Part shown: in pieces, positions 46,734 through 59,450 of the stretch
How the letters are laid out: the number at the start of each line of letters is the position of its first letter
How positions within the stretch are numbered: the stretch's first letter is position 1
Assembly (NCBI RefSeq): GCF_003286085.1
Contig: NW_020825288.1
Location: 25,854,001-25,918,000, forward strand
Length of the DNA: 64,000 nucleotides
Source of the DNA: Drosophila persimilis
Lineage: Eukaryota; Arthropoda; Insecta; Diptera; Drosophilidae
Direction: 5' to 3'
Notes under the pieces: model-generated
Databases searched by the model: none
What the model was told of the DNA's origin: nothing
Seen by the model: only the letters and a program-made list of their open reading frames with translations
Translations under genes and position numbers: made by a program

Positions 46734-49184
46734 TTAGGCAATAAGGCAATTAGGGGGAACGTCTTGTGGAAATGGTTTTGGATACTTACTGGGACATTCT
46801 GGTGGGTTCATATAGCCAAAGACATTCAATTCATAGAGCGACGCCAGCGTGATGAAGAACAGGTACCAGAGCATCAGAATTATACCCAGGCGCTTGTCCA
46901 GCTTCCAGCCGTTCAGGTGCGTCGAGAGGATCAGGAAGACGACGGTAGAGAAGAGCGAGAGCGTCGAGTAGGCGAGACCTGGAATGGTTGAGGAGAAGAG
47001 AAGGGCACTCAAAGATTAGACCGGGTGACGGCCAGGGCTGCTGCTACGTCAGCTAGGCGAACTGTTAGAACACTCATGCCAGGCATACCACACACATGTT
47101 GCATACGACGAGTACTACGGGCGGGGGAGACACAAACGGGCGGGCGGGGAAGGGGGAGATGGGGAGAGAGTACATACCCTTGGAGATGACATTCACGTGC
47201 GAGCCGGGCTTTATGATGGCCGTTTGTATGAACCATGGAAGACCTAAGCACACTAGGATATCAAAGACATTCGAGCCAATCGCATTCGACACGGCCATGT
47301 CGCCGTAGCCCTCTTTGATAACGGCTATTGAGCTTAGGGCATCCGGCACAGAAACGCCAGCAGCCACGAAGGTGAGGCCCATCACGGTGTCGGGGATGGC
47401 CAGGGTGGACCCGATCACGGTGATCATCCACACCATAAAGTACGAGTAGAACGAGATCCAAACCATCGATAGCAGGAAGGTGAACGGATACCAGTTGCGG
47501 AACTGCTGCTGCCGGCAGTCGGGCATCGTCTTCTTGCACAGGAAGTGTATCGGATACACTACATACCAGGCAACCAACGCTGGCAGACCGCCCTCCGTCG
47601 GTCGCATTAGGGGATCTGGGCGGGGCTCGCGCTGCTTGTCCGTCGACTTGTAGTAGTCAACGCCACTGGGAGCAGGAGCGCCCACCAATTGGCCTTTAGC
47701 CGCACCTGCACCTGCACCCGCACCCGCGGACGCCGACGCAGCCGCAGCCTCGCCCGTCACAACAGACTCGGGCTGATCGGAGTTGTAAGCCATGTTCTCC
47801 TGGCCCTGTCCCTGGCCTTGACTGAATTGCCCCATACCCCAGTCGTCGACCGGTGGTTGGCTTGGCCTGGCACTGGCGGCCGCTGGCTTCGGTTGGTTCT
47901 CCTCGCCCCAGGCGGAATTCGGGTCCCAGCTGGCATTGGTGTCGCTGTAGTTCTGATAGTCGCCCTGGGGTTGGGTGATACTGGCGTCCACGCCATCGCT
48001 GGACTCCTTGGACATGCTCGTCTGTTGCTGTTGTCCCTGTCCTGCACTGCCCTGGGTGTAGGAGCTCTCGGGAACATTCTTGTAGGTCACCAAGGCCGAC
48101 TGCTCCTCCTTGCTGGGCAGCTTAAACGGCAAGTTCAGCCCGAGGGCCCAGCGCTCCAGCTCCGTGTTGAAGTGGAGGGCCACGCAGTATCCCACATAGC
48201 AGAGCAGCATCACCACGGACTCGAACTGGGGAGAAAGTCGAAGATTAGTCTGCGGTCTTACGTGGCTTTTCCTGCACTCTCCGCGCACTTACACAAGAGA
48301 TGACGTCGTTGAAGATAATGATCAGCATGACCAGGATAGAAACGCAGTAGAAGAAGCAGTCCCGCACCAGTGGCCACCAGTTTAGCTGGCAAACGGTTCC
48401 CGAGCACAGGGCACAGACGGATATCACGAACATAATATTGAACACCGCCGAGCCGATGACTCCGCTGATCCCAATGTCGTCCTTGGCGAAGAACACCCCT
48501 ATGACCACGGTGGCCAGTTCGGGGGCCGAGCTGCCGGCAGCCATGAATGTGGCGCCAGCCACATCCGGAGAAAGCTTTAGCTCTGTAATAAATATTTGGA
48601 GTTAGTAGAGCGCCCCAGCGGAAGCTTCGGTCCGGTCCGGTCGGTCCAGTCCCTCAAGTCTCCGGGCTCACCTTCGCACAAACGGTCCAGGCTGGCCACG
48701 AAGTACTCGTCGCACACGATGGCCAGGCCAAAGAAGGTGTAGACGGCCACCAGAATGTGCAGGATAAGTCCGCCGTGCTGACGCGCCCACTTGTTCATCA
48801 GTGGCTGAGGAAACTGCTCGATGGCCGGCGGGGTGCAATTGTCGCGCTTGGGACGCCAGGTCGGGACGGCTCCATGCAAGTGAGTGGGCTCGGTGGCTGT
48901 CGGGGCCTGTGGAGGGAGCAATTGGGTGAAGCCAACCAGTGAAACGCCTATCAGACCCTACTCACATCATACGGCGTGGTGTTCTCGAGCTCTCGATTCA
49001 TCTCGGTAGTTACTTCTCCATTAGCTTCGGCATCGCCTTCATCCTCGGCCAGGCCCACGTCCAGTGGTAGCGCCGATCCCTCCCTGGTGTCGCCCTTGGC
49101 CGAGTAGATGCTGACGCAGTAGTAGATCAGGAAGAGCAGACCCATGTTCCACATACGGGAGCGACGGGACCGGCGACGTACGAT
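46734..49184 (-). CDS. Sodium/potassium/calcium exchanger, SLC24 family (3' exons)
   Basis: Plasma-membrane exchanger trading Na+ inward for Ca2+ and K+ outward. Five exons are visible on the minus strand: 48966-49184, 48672-48906, 48293-48582, 47178-48225 and 46978 down to 46790 (donor agtaagtatc) or to a stop at 46734. All joins keep phase. The first exon has a hydrophobic N-terminal segment. Alpha-1 is in exon 3 (Gly-Ser-Ser-Ala-Pro-Glu-Leu, then Gly-Ser-Ala-Val-Phe-Asn-Ile). Alpha-2 is in exon 4 (Ala-Ala-Gly-Val-Ser-Val-Pro-Asp, then Gly-Ser-Asn-Val-Phe-Asp-Ile). Both keep the acidic residues that bind cations in this family. The large cytoplasmic loop in exon 4 is rich in Gln, Ser and Gly-Ala repeats. 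Earlier exons lie to the right, not located. The true C-terminus is unsure because of the good donor at 46789. Confidence 0.9.
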
Positions 49185-50399
49185 CTGTGTGCGGAAACGG
49201 AGGCTAGGGATTAGAACTCATCAGCCAAAGACAATGGGGCCCACCCTACAGGAAAATGCGACTGCTAGGAAAGTGCGGCTTATGTACGCGACGTTGCAGC
49301 GCCTAGAGGCGTCAGCCCGAGTATATAGAAACAGAAGTACCTACTCATTCAGACCTACAAGTCTACGAGTGTGTGTACCTAAAGGGCAATTCGCAGCACG
49401 CCTCGGATAAAATGGCAAGCTTATAAGGTTTATTGCCACCGACTTTGCTTGGCTTTGTGGTACTCGTACTGTGCCGGCTTGTGTCTGGGGGCCTGGCAGT
49501 GGAAATTGGATACCCGGCCTGAACTGCAGCCGTCAATCCCAAATGTAAGTGCAAGCAAAAGAGAAAAACACAACAACGACATCAATTTGCTGCGAGTGTA
49601 TTGATACCCTGGATGAAAACAGGCTCCTTTCATGGTTAAGAGCAATTTTCTTACTACTGAATGGCACAAGACTTTCCATTAATTTATCAGCAAATTGTAC
49701 TGCAGAACATCAACAATGAAAGTGAACTTTTCTATTTTGTGTTTATATACCTCTTATCGGAAATATACCAATAAATTTACGATCCTTGCAGAGCTTGTCT
49801 AATGAAAATGTTTAAACGATCGATAGATCGATAGTTCCTATGTCATATATGTATATGTATGGCCTTAACGACTGCTCTATCCTATGAAAGCGGGAAATGA
49901 CAGATTGGCCTGCAAAAGTGCTTCCTTCTGTCCAAAGAGAAGAGCAACCACAGTACTCAGACATGGAGAATGACCGATTGGCTGACCAGTAGGTCTGACT
50001 TGAAATGAAATTGAATATCCGTTAGCGCTAGCGATTTGTGCAGTTGTCTTGCCAATGCACAGCCAAAGACCATTGGAGTTGGGTGACATTCAATACGGCA
50101 CACTTTGCTCTTGTGGGCTCAAGGAAATCTAGAAATTAGAGGCGTCAATGCCGTGGGCACACTGATGTGTTTCACCTCATCCCAGAGTGATAAGCGCTCA
50201 GTAAATATATGTACCAGCAAGCAGCACTAAACTCAAGGCCCGTGGGGCGCTGAGAGGTGAGGCGGATCGGCAGGAACGAGAGTACTCGCACTATATACAT
50301 TCGAAAGCATCCCGTGGGTCCACAGACATCGTATGACATCATATCCTACAAGTCGTCGGGGGAATCCTTCAATCACGACGCATACTCGTAAATGTTTTT
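49185..50399. other. Probable Nckx30C intron
   Basis: Begins at the acceptor (ccgcacacag on the minus strand). No coding exon or RNA gene is recognised. Confidence 0.5.
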
Positions 50400-51292
50400 G
50401 AATAAATTTGTTTCTTAGTGGCAATTTGGTTGATGTTGCAGATTTTGCTGTTGTTGTTGCTGCTGGTGTGATAACAGCGAAAATTTGCAGCAGATGTCAG
50501 GGGGTACAAGAAGAGAGAGAGAGAGAGAAAGGAGAGAGCGAGAGCAAGAGCAAGTGGCGTTTTTCACCACAAAAATACACAAACGATGAATGGTGGGCGA
50601 AGAGTGGGGGAGTGTTGTCCCCGTCCACCTCGGCGCCTGCCTTGTGGGCCACTCGGTCATGCCGCATAATATCGATTTACTCGCACATTCATGGACCGAC
50701 CCCCTCCTCTTCTGTTCTTCTGCTATTCCACGAAGCTTTTACTCTTACGCGCTGTTGGGTAAGGTGGCTGAGTGGGGGGCTGGGCTGTAGGTGGAGCGCT
50801 TTTCGCTTGACTTTTGCTGTTAGTTACAGTTGTTGCTGTTGATGTCGTGTGGAGGGGAGGTGGTGGTGGGGGAAGCAACGATGATGTCGTCAATGACGCT
50901 CGCAAGAGTAAAAGGAGGCTGCTGGCAACCGACCCAGCGACCATCTTATAAAAATAAATGGCTGCGCTAACTAAATAGATGAGGAAGGAAGTGTCGGCGG
51001 GGCTTGTGGCGCGGACTGGGTCGGACTGGGGCGCCTCGGCTTACATCATACACACTCGTGTTTTCCTCAGCAGTGCAAAGACAATGGGAGGACTCATGAA
51101 AGGGATAGAAAAGAAAAGCAAGAGCAGGAACAAAAATAAAGGAAAGTAGACAATTGACTTGCAATTTGCATAAAGCCAAAGGGTTGGGGAAGGGGATGGG
51201 GTTCGGAACTTGGATGGATAAACAGGGGCTCAGCTGATTAGGCCCACACCCACAGCTCACACCTCACGCCCCCGTGCAGGCCCATTTCATAA
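50400..51292. other. Non-coding DNA with GAGA tract
   Basis: Contains a GA-rich tract at 50511-50555 (agagagagagagag, then gagagcgagagcaag), a typical target of GAGA-factor proteins in Drosophila. No gene is seen. Confidence 0.4.
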
Positions 51293-52040
51293 TCACTTTT
51301 TACCATTTTGCTTATTGTGCCTGGGGCTGTGGATTGAGCTAAACTTTTCACTGAAACTCGGCTTGAAATTCGATGTTTGCTCAGGCTTTTTGTCAGTTGC
51401 AGTCGTTAGATGGGTTTTTGCGGAAAACAGATACAGAAGAAAACCGTTGCATTGGAAAACATGTGAGGAAATGTGGCCTGGCCTGCGATTTTCAGTGTTC
51501 ACTTTTCGTTCTCGGCTAGGGCTACTATCCCGGTAATCACTCCCTCCACTCCGCTCCACGCGCTGCAGCTGTTTTCGACCAGCAGTTAGCTTAGTAATGC
51601 ATTTTTCCACCGAACCGTTATTATTTAGTTTTCCGTTTTTCCGTGTTCTTTTCGAGGGGGAGAACGGGACCAGTTCTGTGGTGTGTTGGTGTTTGTGTTT
51701 CTGTTTCTGGTGTGTGTGTGTGCGGCTCGGCACGAGTACGGGACCGAGACCAGGCGCGAGCTTTGTTTTGCGAGCGATGTGCACTTATTCGCGTTTTAAT
51801 TCATTCGAATTCATAATTTAATTCGTTTTTATTCAGCAGCAGCAGCGCCAACCGACTCCACCGAAATTCAATGCGCACTGGTGGCGCGTCGTCAAGTCTG
51901 CCGCACAACTTCGCCTCAGAGGCAGGGTGGGGTGACAGAAACCCACCACGGCCGAGTGCGTCGGCAGGAAATGTCAGAGTTGCCAACTTTCTGAGACTGT
52001 CTCCCTCAGCGCGCCATCTATGGGAGCTTTACGCTACGGC
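51293..52040 (-). promoter_or_regulatory. Candidate 5' exon or promoter region, minus strand
   Basis: Richer in CpG than its surroundings. On the minus strand it stays open for 163 codons from an ATG at 51784, with a composition (Lys, Ser, Thr, Gln) that fits translated leader DNA better than a folded protein. A (GT)n run lies at 51709-51722. It could be an upstream exon of Nckx30C. Splice links are not established. Confidence 0.2.
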
Positions 52041-55000
52041 CAAAGCTGGAATTTGAACGAAATGTTTGGTCCGTCTCCAACATCGGGGTTTGGAACTGTT
52101 GAAAAATTGCATTACAGGCGAACAATGGCCCGGCATCGCATTTATGGGTATTTGTTTGATTATTATTTATATGCGCCCTCCCCTAGCCACAAGCGTCAAG
52201 TGCATTGGCCTGGTCAATAGCAAATAGCAAACAGCAAACAAACGATCTTCCATTTGAAGTGCCGCAGAGGACATCAATTGTCTGGATTTTGCCACATTAT
52301 CCTTTACATTGAGCCCAGAGCCCAGACGATGCCGATGATCGGGCTCTTTCTGATGTGCAACGTGACATGGCTACATGCTGCACCCTCTGATCTAGCCGCC
52401 AGCTCTTGCCCCGTCGGCCTCTTGCAAAAACAAAGACAGCTCGGGGAGGACACTCTCGCTCTCGCTCGTCACTTGTAAAAATCGGCATCGCAGTCACAAT
52501 GACGGATTTACCTGTTGACACCTCACAAATAGACAATTCTGCTAATTAATAATGGGAGCGCTCTCGAAACTCGAGACTAGAATCGGTCCGGCAGGACCAA
52601 GAAATATGACGGCTCTCCGAAATTCAATTGTAACAGGTTAAATGGCTCAATTATTAGTCGGTACATCACAAGCCTCATGGCTTGGCGAGGTCGGGCAGAC
52701 ATTCAGTCTGCGAAACTCGGCTCTCGAGTAACTGGCCGCAGTAGTTCCCGGGAAACGGAGCGGCTGCTCCTTTGAGTTGACGTTCACAGAAGTTACGCAG
52801 AAATATGACTTTGATTCACGAATTTCAGGGATTGGATGGTGGGCAATGAGCAGCTTAGAGCTGCTTTGTTCGCTATCCACTATTAAGGTTTTGTTAGCTG
52901 TCAAACGTTAAGGAGACGTCGGAGTCGTTAAGGCGATTGTAAATCAAAGCCAATCACGGGAGCTAAAGTTGTTGCATACGATATGGGATGAGCGATGAAG
53001 ATATGAGAATGTGGGATGCGGGTGAATGGCTTACGGAAGGTACTCTTTGTATGAACAGGTCCACGGCTTTCGTTAACTTGAAAGAACTTTAAATCACAGA
53101 ATAAATAAATGAATGCAATAGATGTACATTGTACATATGTATACGGTCACCCACAGCTAACGTTGAAAATTAGAGAAAAGATTTCCGGAAAACCGTGTAA
53201 TCGGGAAATAAATAATGCCACTAGCATACAGTTTTTCTTTCTTACATATGCTAATCATCAAATATGCCATAAGCTATACTATAATCCAGGGACCGCAAAG
53301 AGTTATGAATGCAAATTTTACCCAAATAAATCAATGGTAAGGAAGTATTTTACGCTAACTATAAAAAAAAACAACTTATATTTTCCAATTTTAATTGAAA
53401 AAATAAACACGCAAAAAAACGCATATTTTTCATTATTTCAATAAAAAGAATAATTAAATTCCATATTTATTTTAAAAGTTACAGGTTCGGCAATCTGCTA
53501 CAGATGGTCATTATGCCACAGATTTTCGTTCTTTGGGGGCGGAAGGGGGCGTGCTGAAATTTTGAAACAAACTTGATTCAGTGTGAATTCACGGGAGTCT
53601 GGATGCAAATGGCTTTACCAATTCAGCAATTGATGCTGATCAAAAATATATATAGTCTTTATTGGATCGGAAACGCTTCCTTCTGGGAGTAACACACATC
53701 CACTTCCCCCACAACTCTAATATAGCCATGTCTGACTGTCAGTCTGGCTGTCTGTCTGCCTTGTTAGATTCCTAGCTTTCAGAGACTATAAGAGCAAGAC
53801 AAACCCAATTTGGAATCCTGACTCCTGTGATTTCACACCTAATCAAGAACAAAAATCTGCGGCATACACAATTTTGAAGATAAGAGAAAACCAAAACCCA
53901 GAATCATAGACAAAGACATATTATATAGGCATATTATTGCCAGAAGGAACAAATAAAATGGGGTAATCATGTAAGGAGTATCATCAAAGAGTAGCACTTA
54001 AACTTCATTCCTAAATCGAAATTAGCCCATTCAAAACAAAGGAGAAAAAACACACAGTTTGTGTGCTAATTAATTACTCAAGTACATTCGATAGAACGCA
54101 ATAAACATTCCAAGAGAAGATGATTCCCATTTGGTTGTGGATTGTATTTTTTGGCTGTTTTACTGCGATCTGCCTTCAATAAGTGATAAGGACACATACA
54201 AACACGATCGCTGACACCAACATTTCAATTACAGAGCATCCATGCTATCGAATTTCTTTATCAGTAGATTTGCATACATATATAACTCCATCGTTAAGCT
54301 GGCATCCAGGGCATTGCCCCTCATAGCTGGCCTGGAGGACAGCCGCATACTTCTACTCGAATTGTCCGGCATATCCATGGCTTGAGCCTACACTACTCTC
54401 CAAGTAATCAGTAAGCCGTTGATGGTTAATGGTTGAAAGGGATAATTTTCTTTTGGCTGGTTTCTAGTTTGATGTAAGCTCGATGTTGCCTTATTGCGCT
54501 TTTTTTACGAGATGGTCATAATATTTCTGAGCAAATGTCAATGTGCGTTAAAGGGGGTTTGAGCAGAGCAAAAATTTAATTTCCACATTCGCTGTATTGG
54601 ATTTGGAGACAACCAGTTTGCCAGAAAGAACAGACGAACGAATCCAACAAGATAACGAAAATGTGCGTGTGAGCATGTAGCGATGGCATAAATCTCAATA
54701 ACAAGAGGCACGATCGTTCCGTTGGTTCGTAATTGACACTCACAGATAACGCGAAAGGTACTACGAGCACCTTCATCCGCTTTAGAGCCAAATATTAAAT
54801 ATTCCGCTCATTCGAAAGTGCTGATATGTGCCATGGACAAAGATTGTCGTTATTGTCATAGGCTCAAATTCAAACATGACTCAGTTGTTAATGAAAAGTG
54901 CAACTACCGGAAATTGGGACACCACCAGACCATTTAAACGGTTCCTGAAGTCGCGATATTGCTTTAAATGGTTCCCGGGTCATCCAATTATGTATGAAAT

Positions 55001-55499
55001 ATACTGAATGAGTTGTCTCTAAATGTCAGAACAGGCATAAAGAATCTAACGAAAATATAAATACACATATCCGAAGCTTATCCAAACCATACCTGGATGA
55101 CATTTTTCGAAACATCAGCTTAAAGCCTTCTATTAAAACAAGTCTTTAATGTTCTCCTAACATTTAAATAATAAATAGCCCAGTCTTCGGCAGTCAACAG
55201 CAGATTCTACGATTACACAGATTATTCAAGTGCCCGTCGATAGTTCATAATCGTATTGATCGTATCTTCTAACATTTCAATAATGAATTACCTAACCCCC
55301 TGCAGTCTTGTAAAATATGCCGACATCAACCGTAACCAGCCACACCTTCATAGGTCTGAAGGAACCTCTGCCCCTCGCAGATATGAATGAAATGCCTGAG
55401 TGACTCCCTAGGTGGCATGTTTCATGGGCCGTCCAGTTTCGAATTAGTTTATAAACTAAATACAAATATGGTGACTAAAATGCGTTACCTAATCGATTT
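52041..55499. other. Non-coding single-copy DNA
   Basis: No supported gene. A ctgtctgtctgcc stretch (about 53737-53760) resembles words common in degraded Drosophila interspersed elements, too short to assign. AT-rich overall. Confidence 0.4.
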
Positions 55500-56235
55500 A
55501 ATACGCTCAATTTGAGCGGCGACCCAGTGTCTGCCACAGGAGCCACAGGCCAGGACCCTGCCGCTAGCCACATTGGCGACCGCATTGCCGCAGGACGAAG
55601 TGGCTACGAAAGGTGGCTGGTACTCCGCTGGTACTCCGAGCCGATGCGAGAGTCGAGCTCGGACAAAGGCCCGCCAGTCACAATGGAAAAGCAGAGTCAG
55701 AATCGAGTCTTCTTTTGACGCAACTGCCCGAAATTGGCCCGCTCGTCATTATTTATATGCCACTTTCTATGCGGACAAAGCGAGGGAAGGTGTCAGCCAG
55801 AGGTGTCGGGACAGGACAGCCCCTCTCCCAGATGCGGTTGCCCGGCGCAGATCACGGCGAAGACATGCCACAGTCCGTCCCCGTCTTCGGCTCTATTGTC
55901 TCATTGTTTTGTTCTTGCTTCATCGAGTGGCTTGGCCGTGGTTTATAGCGAAGATGAAAACGGGTAGGGACTGTGGACGTGGACGTGGTCGGGGACGGGG
56001 ATGCGACGGAGCAATCCTTTGTCTGTGGCGACTCAATAAAGAACTTATTGTGGACAAATTTCGACATTTTTGAAGCGCTGTTTACGGTTTGGTTTGTCTC
56101 TTATGTGCTCGGGTGTATGGCGTTCCTCTTCTGGCACCAAAGGACATGCTTGACTTTTAACAGGAATCAATTTATTTTATGCGAAATAATCGTGTTGATG
56201 GCTGCGTTCTCGCCCCTTTTTCTCCCTCTTTCAGC

Positions 56236-56271
<36 letters not shown>

Positions 56272-58500
56272 ACATATATTTCTATCTCCAGTTTCCCCCC
56301 ACTGCTGGAATTTGGGTTTGGTTTGTGGTCGCACCATCCCCGACCCCGGCCTCGGCCTCTGCCTCTGCCAAAGCCCCGGCTCAACCCCCTAACACTGAGA
56401 GCTGGCAAACCCTGAGGGCTGTGACGGGGTTTGGGCCATGGTCTCGGCCTTCCCTTGGAGCGCATAGGTGAAGAAGGGTGGAAGTAATTTTAATTTATGA
56501 TGTCAATTTACAGTAGTTTTTGCGGTTTCCCCGTCAGATAGTCGGATATTGTCTCTGCAGCAGGCGCAGCAAATCTGATTGGGAATGAATTTCACTATAG
56601 GTTCGTTTCCAACTATCAACGAACGGCAATCAATCAATTCCCCAAAACACTCTTCATTACTATTAGGGTTTTTTTTCGAAAAAAATATACTTTTTGTAAG
56701 CATTTTTTGTTTTTCATTTGGATTGCAGATCCACACGAGCGCAACTGCCAAAAATCGGTGGGCGATCAATCAAAACGAACTCAATATTTTGCAATCTCAA
56801 CAATTGCACGGCCCTCAGAGGACGTGGGCCATGGACATGGGCTAGCGAGTGGCATCTGCAAGGTTGATTGAGGATCGTCAGATCGCTGTACACCTACTAC
56901 GAGAGAGGGGCACTTCACTCCGCATTATTTCAGTATTCAGTTCATCATTCATCTGAGGCCATTCAGAGATTTGCGATCCATTCATCACGGTCAGGCAGAG
57001 ATGTGCTCGTCCACAGAATAAGAGAGACAGCCCAGTGTCAGCACTTGACAGCTGACCAGGACCCGGGATCGGGCCCTGGCCCTGGCCCGTTAGGTAAACA
57101 TGAATTTACCGGTTATTATTAGCACCTTTCAATCATAATTGCACCATAGGAGTTGCCCAACTCCGGCACAGGCCCAGTTCAATTGCCAACTTCCTACCGT
57201 TTCTTTGACAAAATCTGTGCATCTACATTTACATTCAAAGGTCAGTCAGCGTCAGCCAGCACTGAGATGATCATGTGTGAAAAGGCTTTGCAGCCAGTGT
57301 CGGGCTGGGTCAATGGGCAACCGGTAGCATTGTGTGCCTTCTGGAGAACTCCCTGCCCATTGTGGCATGGTCGCATTGTCGCACTCTCGCACGTTTCAAT
57401 TTGCATTTGACTTCCCGGGCTGCCGTGGGCGAGCCAAGCCACTTATGTTTCCTAACTTCCCGCCGGGAGTGCTGTAGCTCTTCGCTCCTCTGTGGTTCAA
57501 TGGCTCAGTTTGCTGGGCGGATCAAGGCTCGGACCGCTCCTGGGTCCTCTTCTTCGACGGTCTTTGCTTCCTGGTTCGGAGGGAGCGTGCCGGGGCCGGC
57601 AATTGTTCCAGATTTGCACACATTTCATTTCCTTGCACTCGCTTGCACAAATCTTTCAATCCTAAGACGATTTCCTCTTGTAAATCTGTTATAAGCTGCA
57701 GAGAATGTCACACGGCCAATTGAATAATTCCACATTCAATATGCTTCCGAGTTTCTATGAATTTCTAAAGTTTCTTTAAATTCAGATTCGAAACAAAATC
57801 TCAACCATAGCAACCATAGATATGCAACCATGCAAAGAATGAATTTCGAATAAGATCTTCAATTTATAATGTTATTTACATTTTATTCACGAAATGAATA
57901 CCCAGTAGTCAGTAGTGTAGTTTCGGGAGTTTCTTTGTTTAAATTGAACAAGATTTGTCGCCATAGAAAAGGTATGGCAAACAAGTAGTGTTCCAAATGG
58001 AACAGAGAACTACCAACTCCCTACGTGGAGAGATGTACGTGAGCGGGAATCTGTTGGACATGGGTTGGCCCAACTTAACTCGGTCGCTCCACTTCCAGCG
58101 CCCTCGAAAGTGTTGTAAGCCCGGCAATGGCAATCCGCCTAATCCTGGGCAGGTAAGTAAAATGCTGTTGTACTTTGCTGGCTGTTTGGTTGGTTGTCGG
58201 TAGCCAACGGATCAGCCAGCGCGACTGTGACATTGTTCGAAGGCGAATGTCCGTTAATAATAGAACGATTACCCGACGAGGTCAACAATTTCCACACAAA
58301 CAGACAGGCAGATTGAGGGATAGAGAAGATCCATGCGGGGATGTACGTACTATCTGCATGACGATGGATGTGAGTGCCCGTATGGATATTCAAATTGAAA
58401 AACGCCGCAGGACACACCGGACAAAGGCTTGTCCTCGTCCTTGTTCTCGTCCAATGGCCAGTTGTCAGCGAATGAGCTGTTGAATGGACTGCTCTACAAG
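55500..58500. other. Non-coding DNA with simple repeats
   Basis: A pure (TC)n tract lies at 56241-56267. GC content is somewhat higher at 55500-56460. No frame has recognisable domain content and no splice-linked coding exon was found. Confidence 0.4.
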
Positions 58501-59450
58501 CGGATTATTGGATTTGAGGTTAAGTGCGTTTTCAGTGATTGCAACTAAAACGAAACGAAATTGAAATTTTCCGACGATTTTCACAACTGTTTTGACTTCG
58601 GAAATGCTGCCGCTCTTGTTTCCGTTACCGTTGTCGTTCCCCTCCCCCTCCCCCTAAGCTGAGGCGAGCCGGCGACAAAAAACGCGCCCGAAACGCACTC
58701 TGTGGGCGTGGCCAACGGAGAACGCCATTGCTCGACCCTGCAGCTGTTCTCACGCGTGCACACACACACGAACAAATACACACGGATGCAGGGCTCTCTC
58801 GCCTGCAAGCGAAAGCGAGAGGGAAGACCAGCTGCCGTGGCATGCCCCAAGCAGCGTCGGGCGACTAGCCGCGTGCGCCAAGGCAGTGGTGTTCGTGTGT
58901 GGGAGAGCCGATCGTGCTTCGAGTGCCAGTAACCGCAGCGAGGAATGGAATGGGAAGGGCGCAGGACAAAGCCACTCCGGGGCCCGGATTGGGGTTGCTT
59001 TTGCGGCGAGCCCTTTAATGGACGACGCGCCGTCGGCGTGGCCACCGCGCGCGGTTTCTCCGGCGTTGTGTCACGGGATAAATGTTAATCGATATCTGTG
59101 TGCCGGTGCCTGTGTCCGACATCCTTTTGTTGCCACGCCACTCCATTGTGCCTCCTGGCACCCGAAAAGAGCAGCGTCCGCGTCGCATCTTGGCGCGCTA
59201 GCCGCAGAAATTGGTCGAGTGCACTCGCTCGAAAAACTAATTTGATTTATGTCTTCTCATTCGAGTGCCGCCTCCCCTCGTTCTCGTCCTGAGAGTGGTT
59301 AGATTTCAACTCGGGCGAAGGACGCGCAGCTCTGATTCACACCCATATCGCCGACAGATCGTCCAGATTCTGGATGCCCCTGCAACGCCCAGCAAAGCGC
59401 CTCCTGATGCCTCCCTTCGGCTGCTGTTTTGGGGGCTCTTGCGTAGTTAA
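58501..59450. promoter_or_regulatory. CpG-richer stretch, candidate regulatory or 5' exon region
   Basis: Unusually rich in CG and in cgcacacac words, with a (CA)n-like run near 58757-58785. On the minus strand, the part around 58560-58680 resembles Drosophila 5' leader sequence (AC- and GA-rich). No coding assignment is made. Confidence 0.2.

Noticed and set aside
55573..56073. 166-codon plus-strand frame
   Set aside because: No ATG-proximal signal, low-complexity Arg-Gly end, overlapping alternative frames.
58581..59045. 154-codon minus-strand frame
   Set aside because: Arg/Pro/Ser-rich composition from CpG-rich DNA, no domain, several frames open together.
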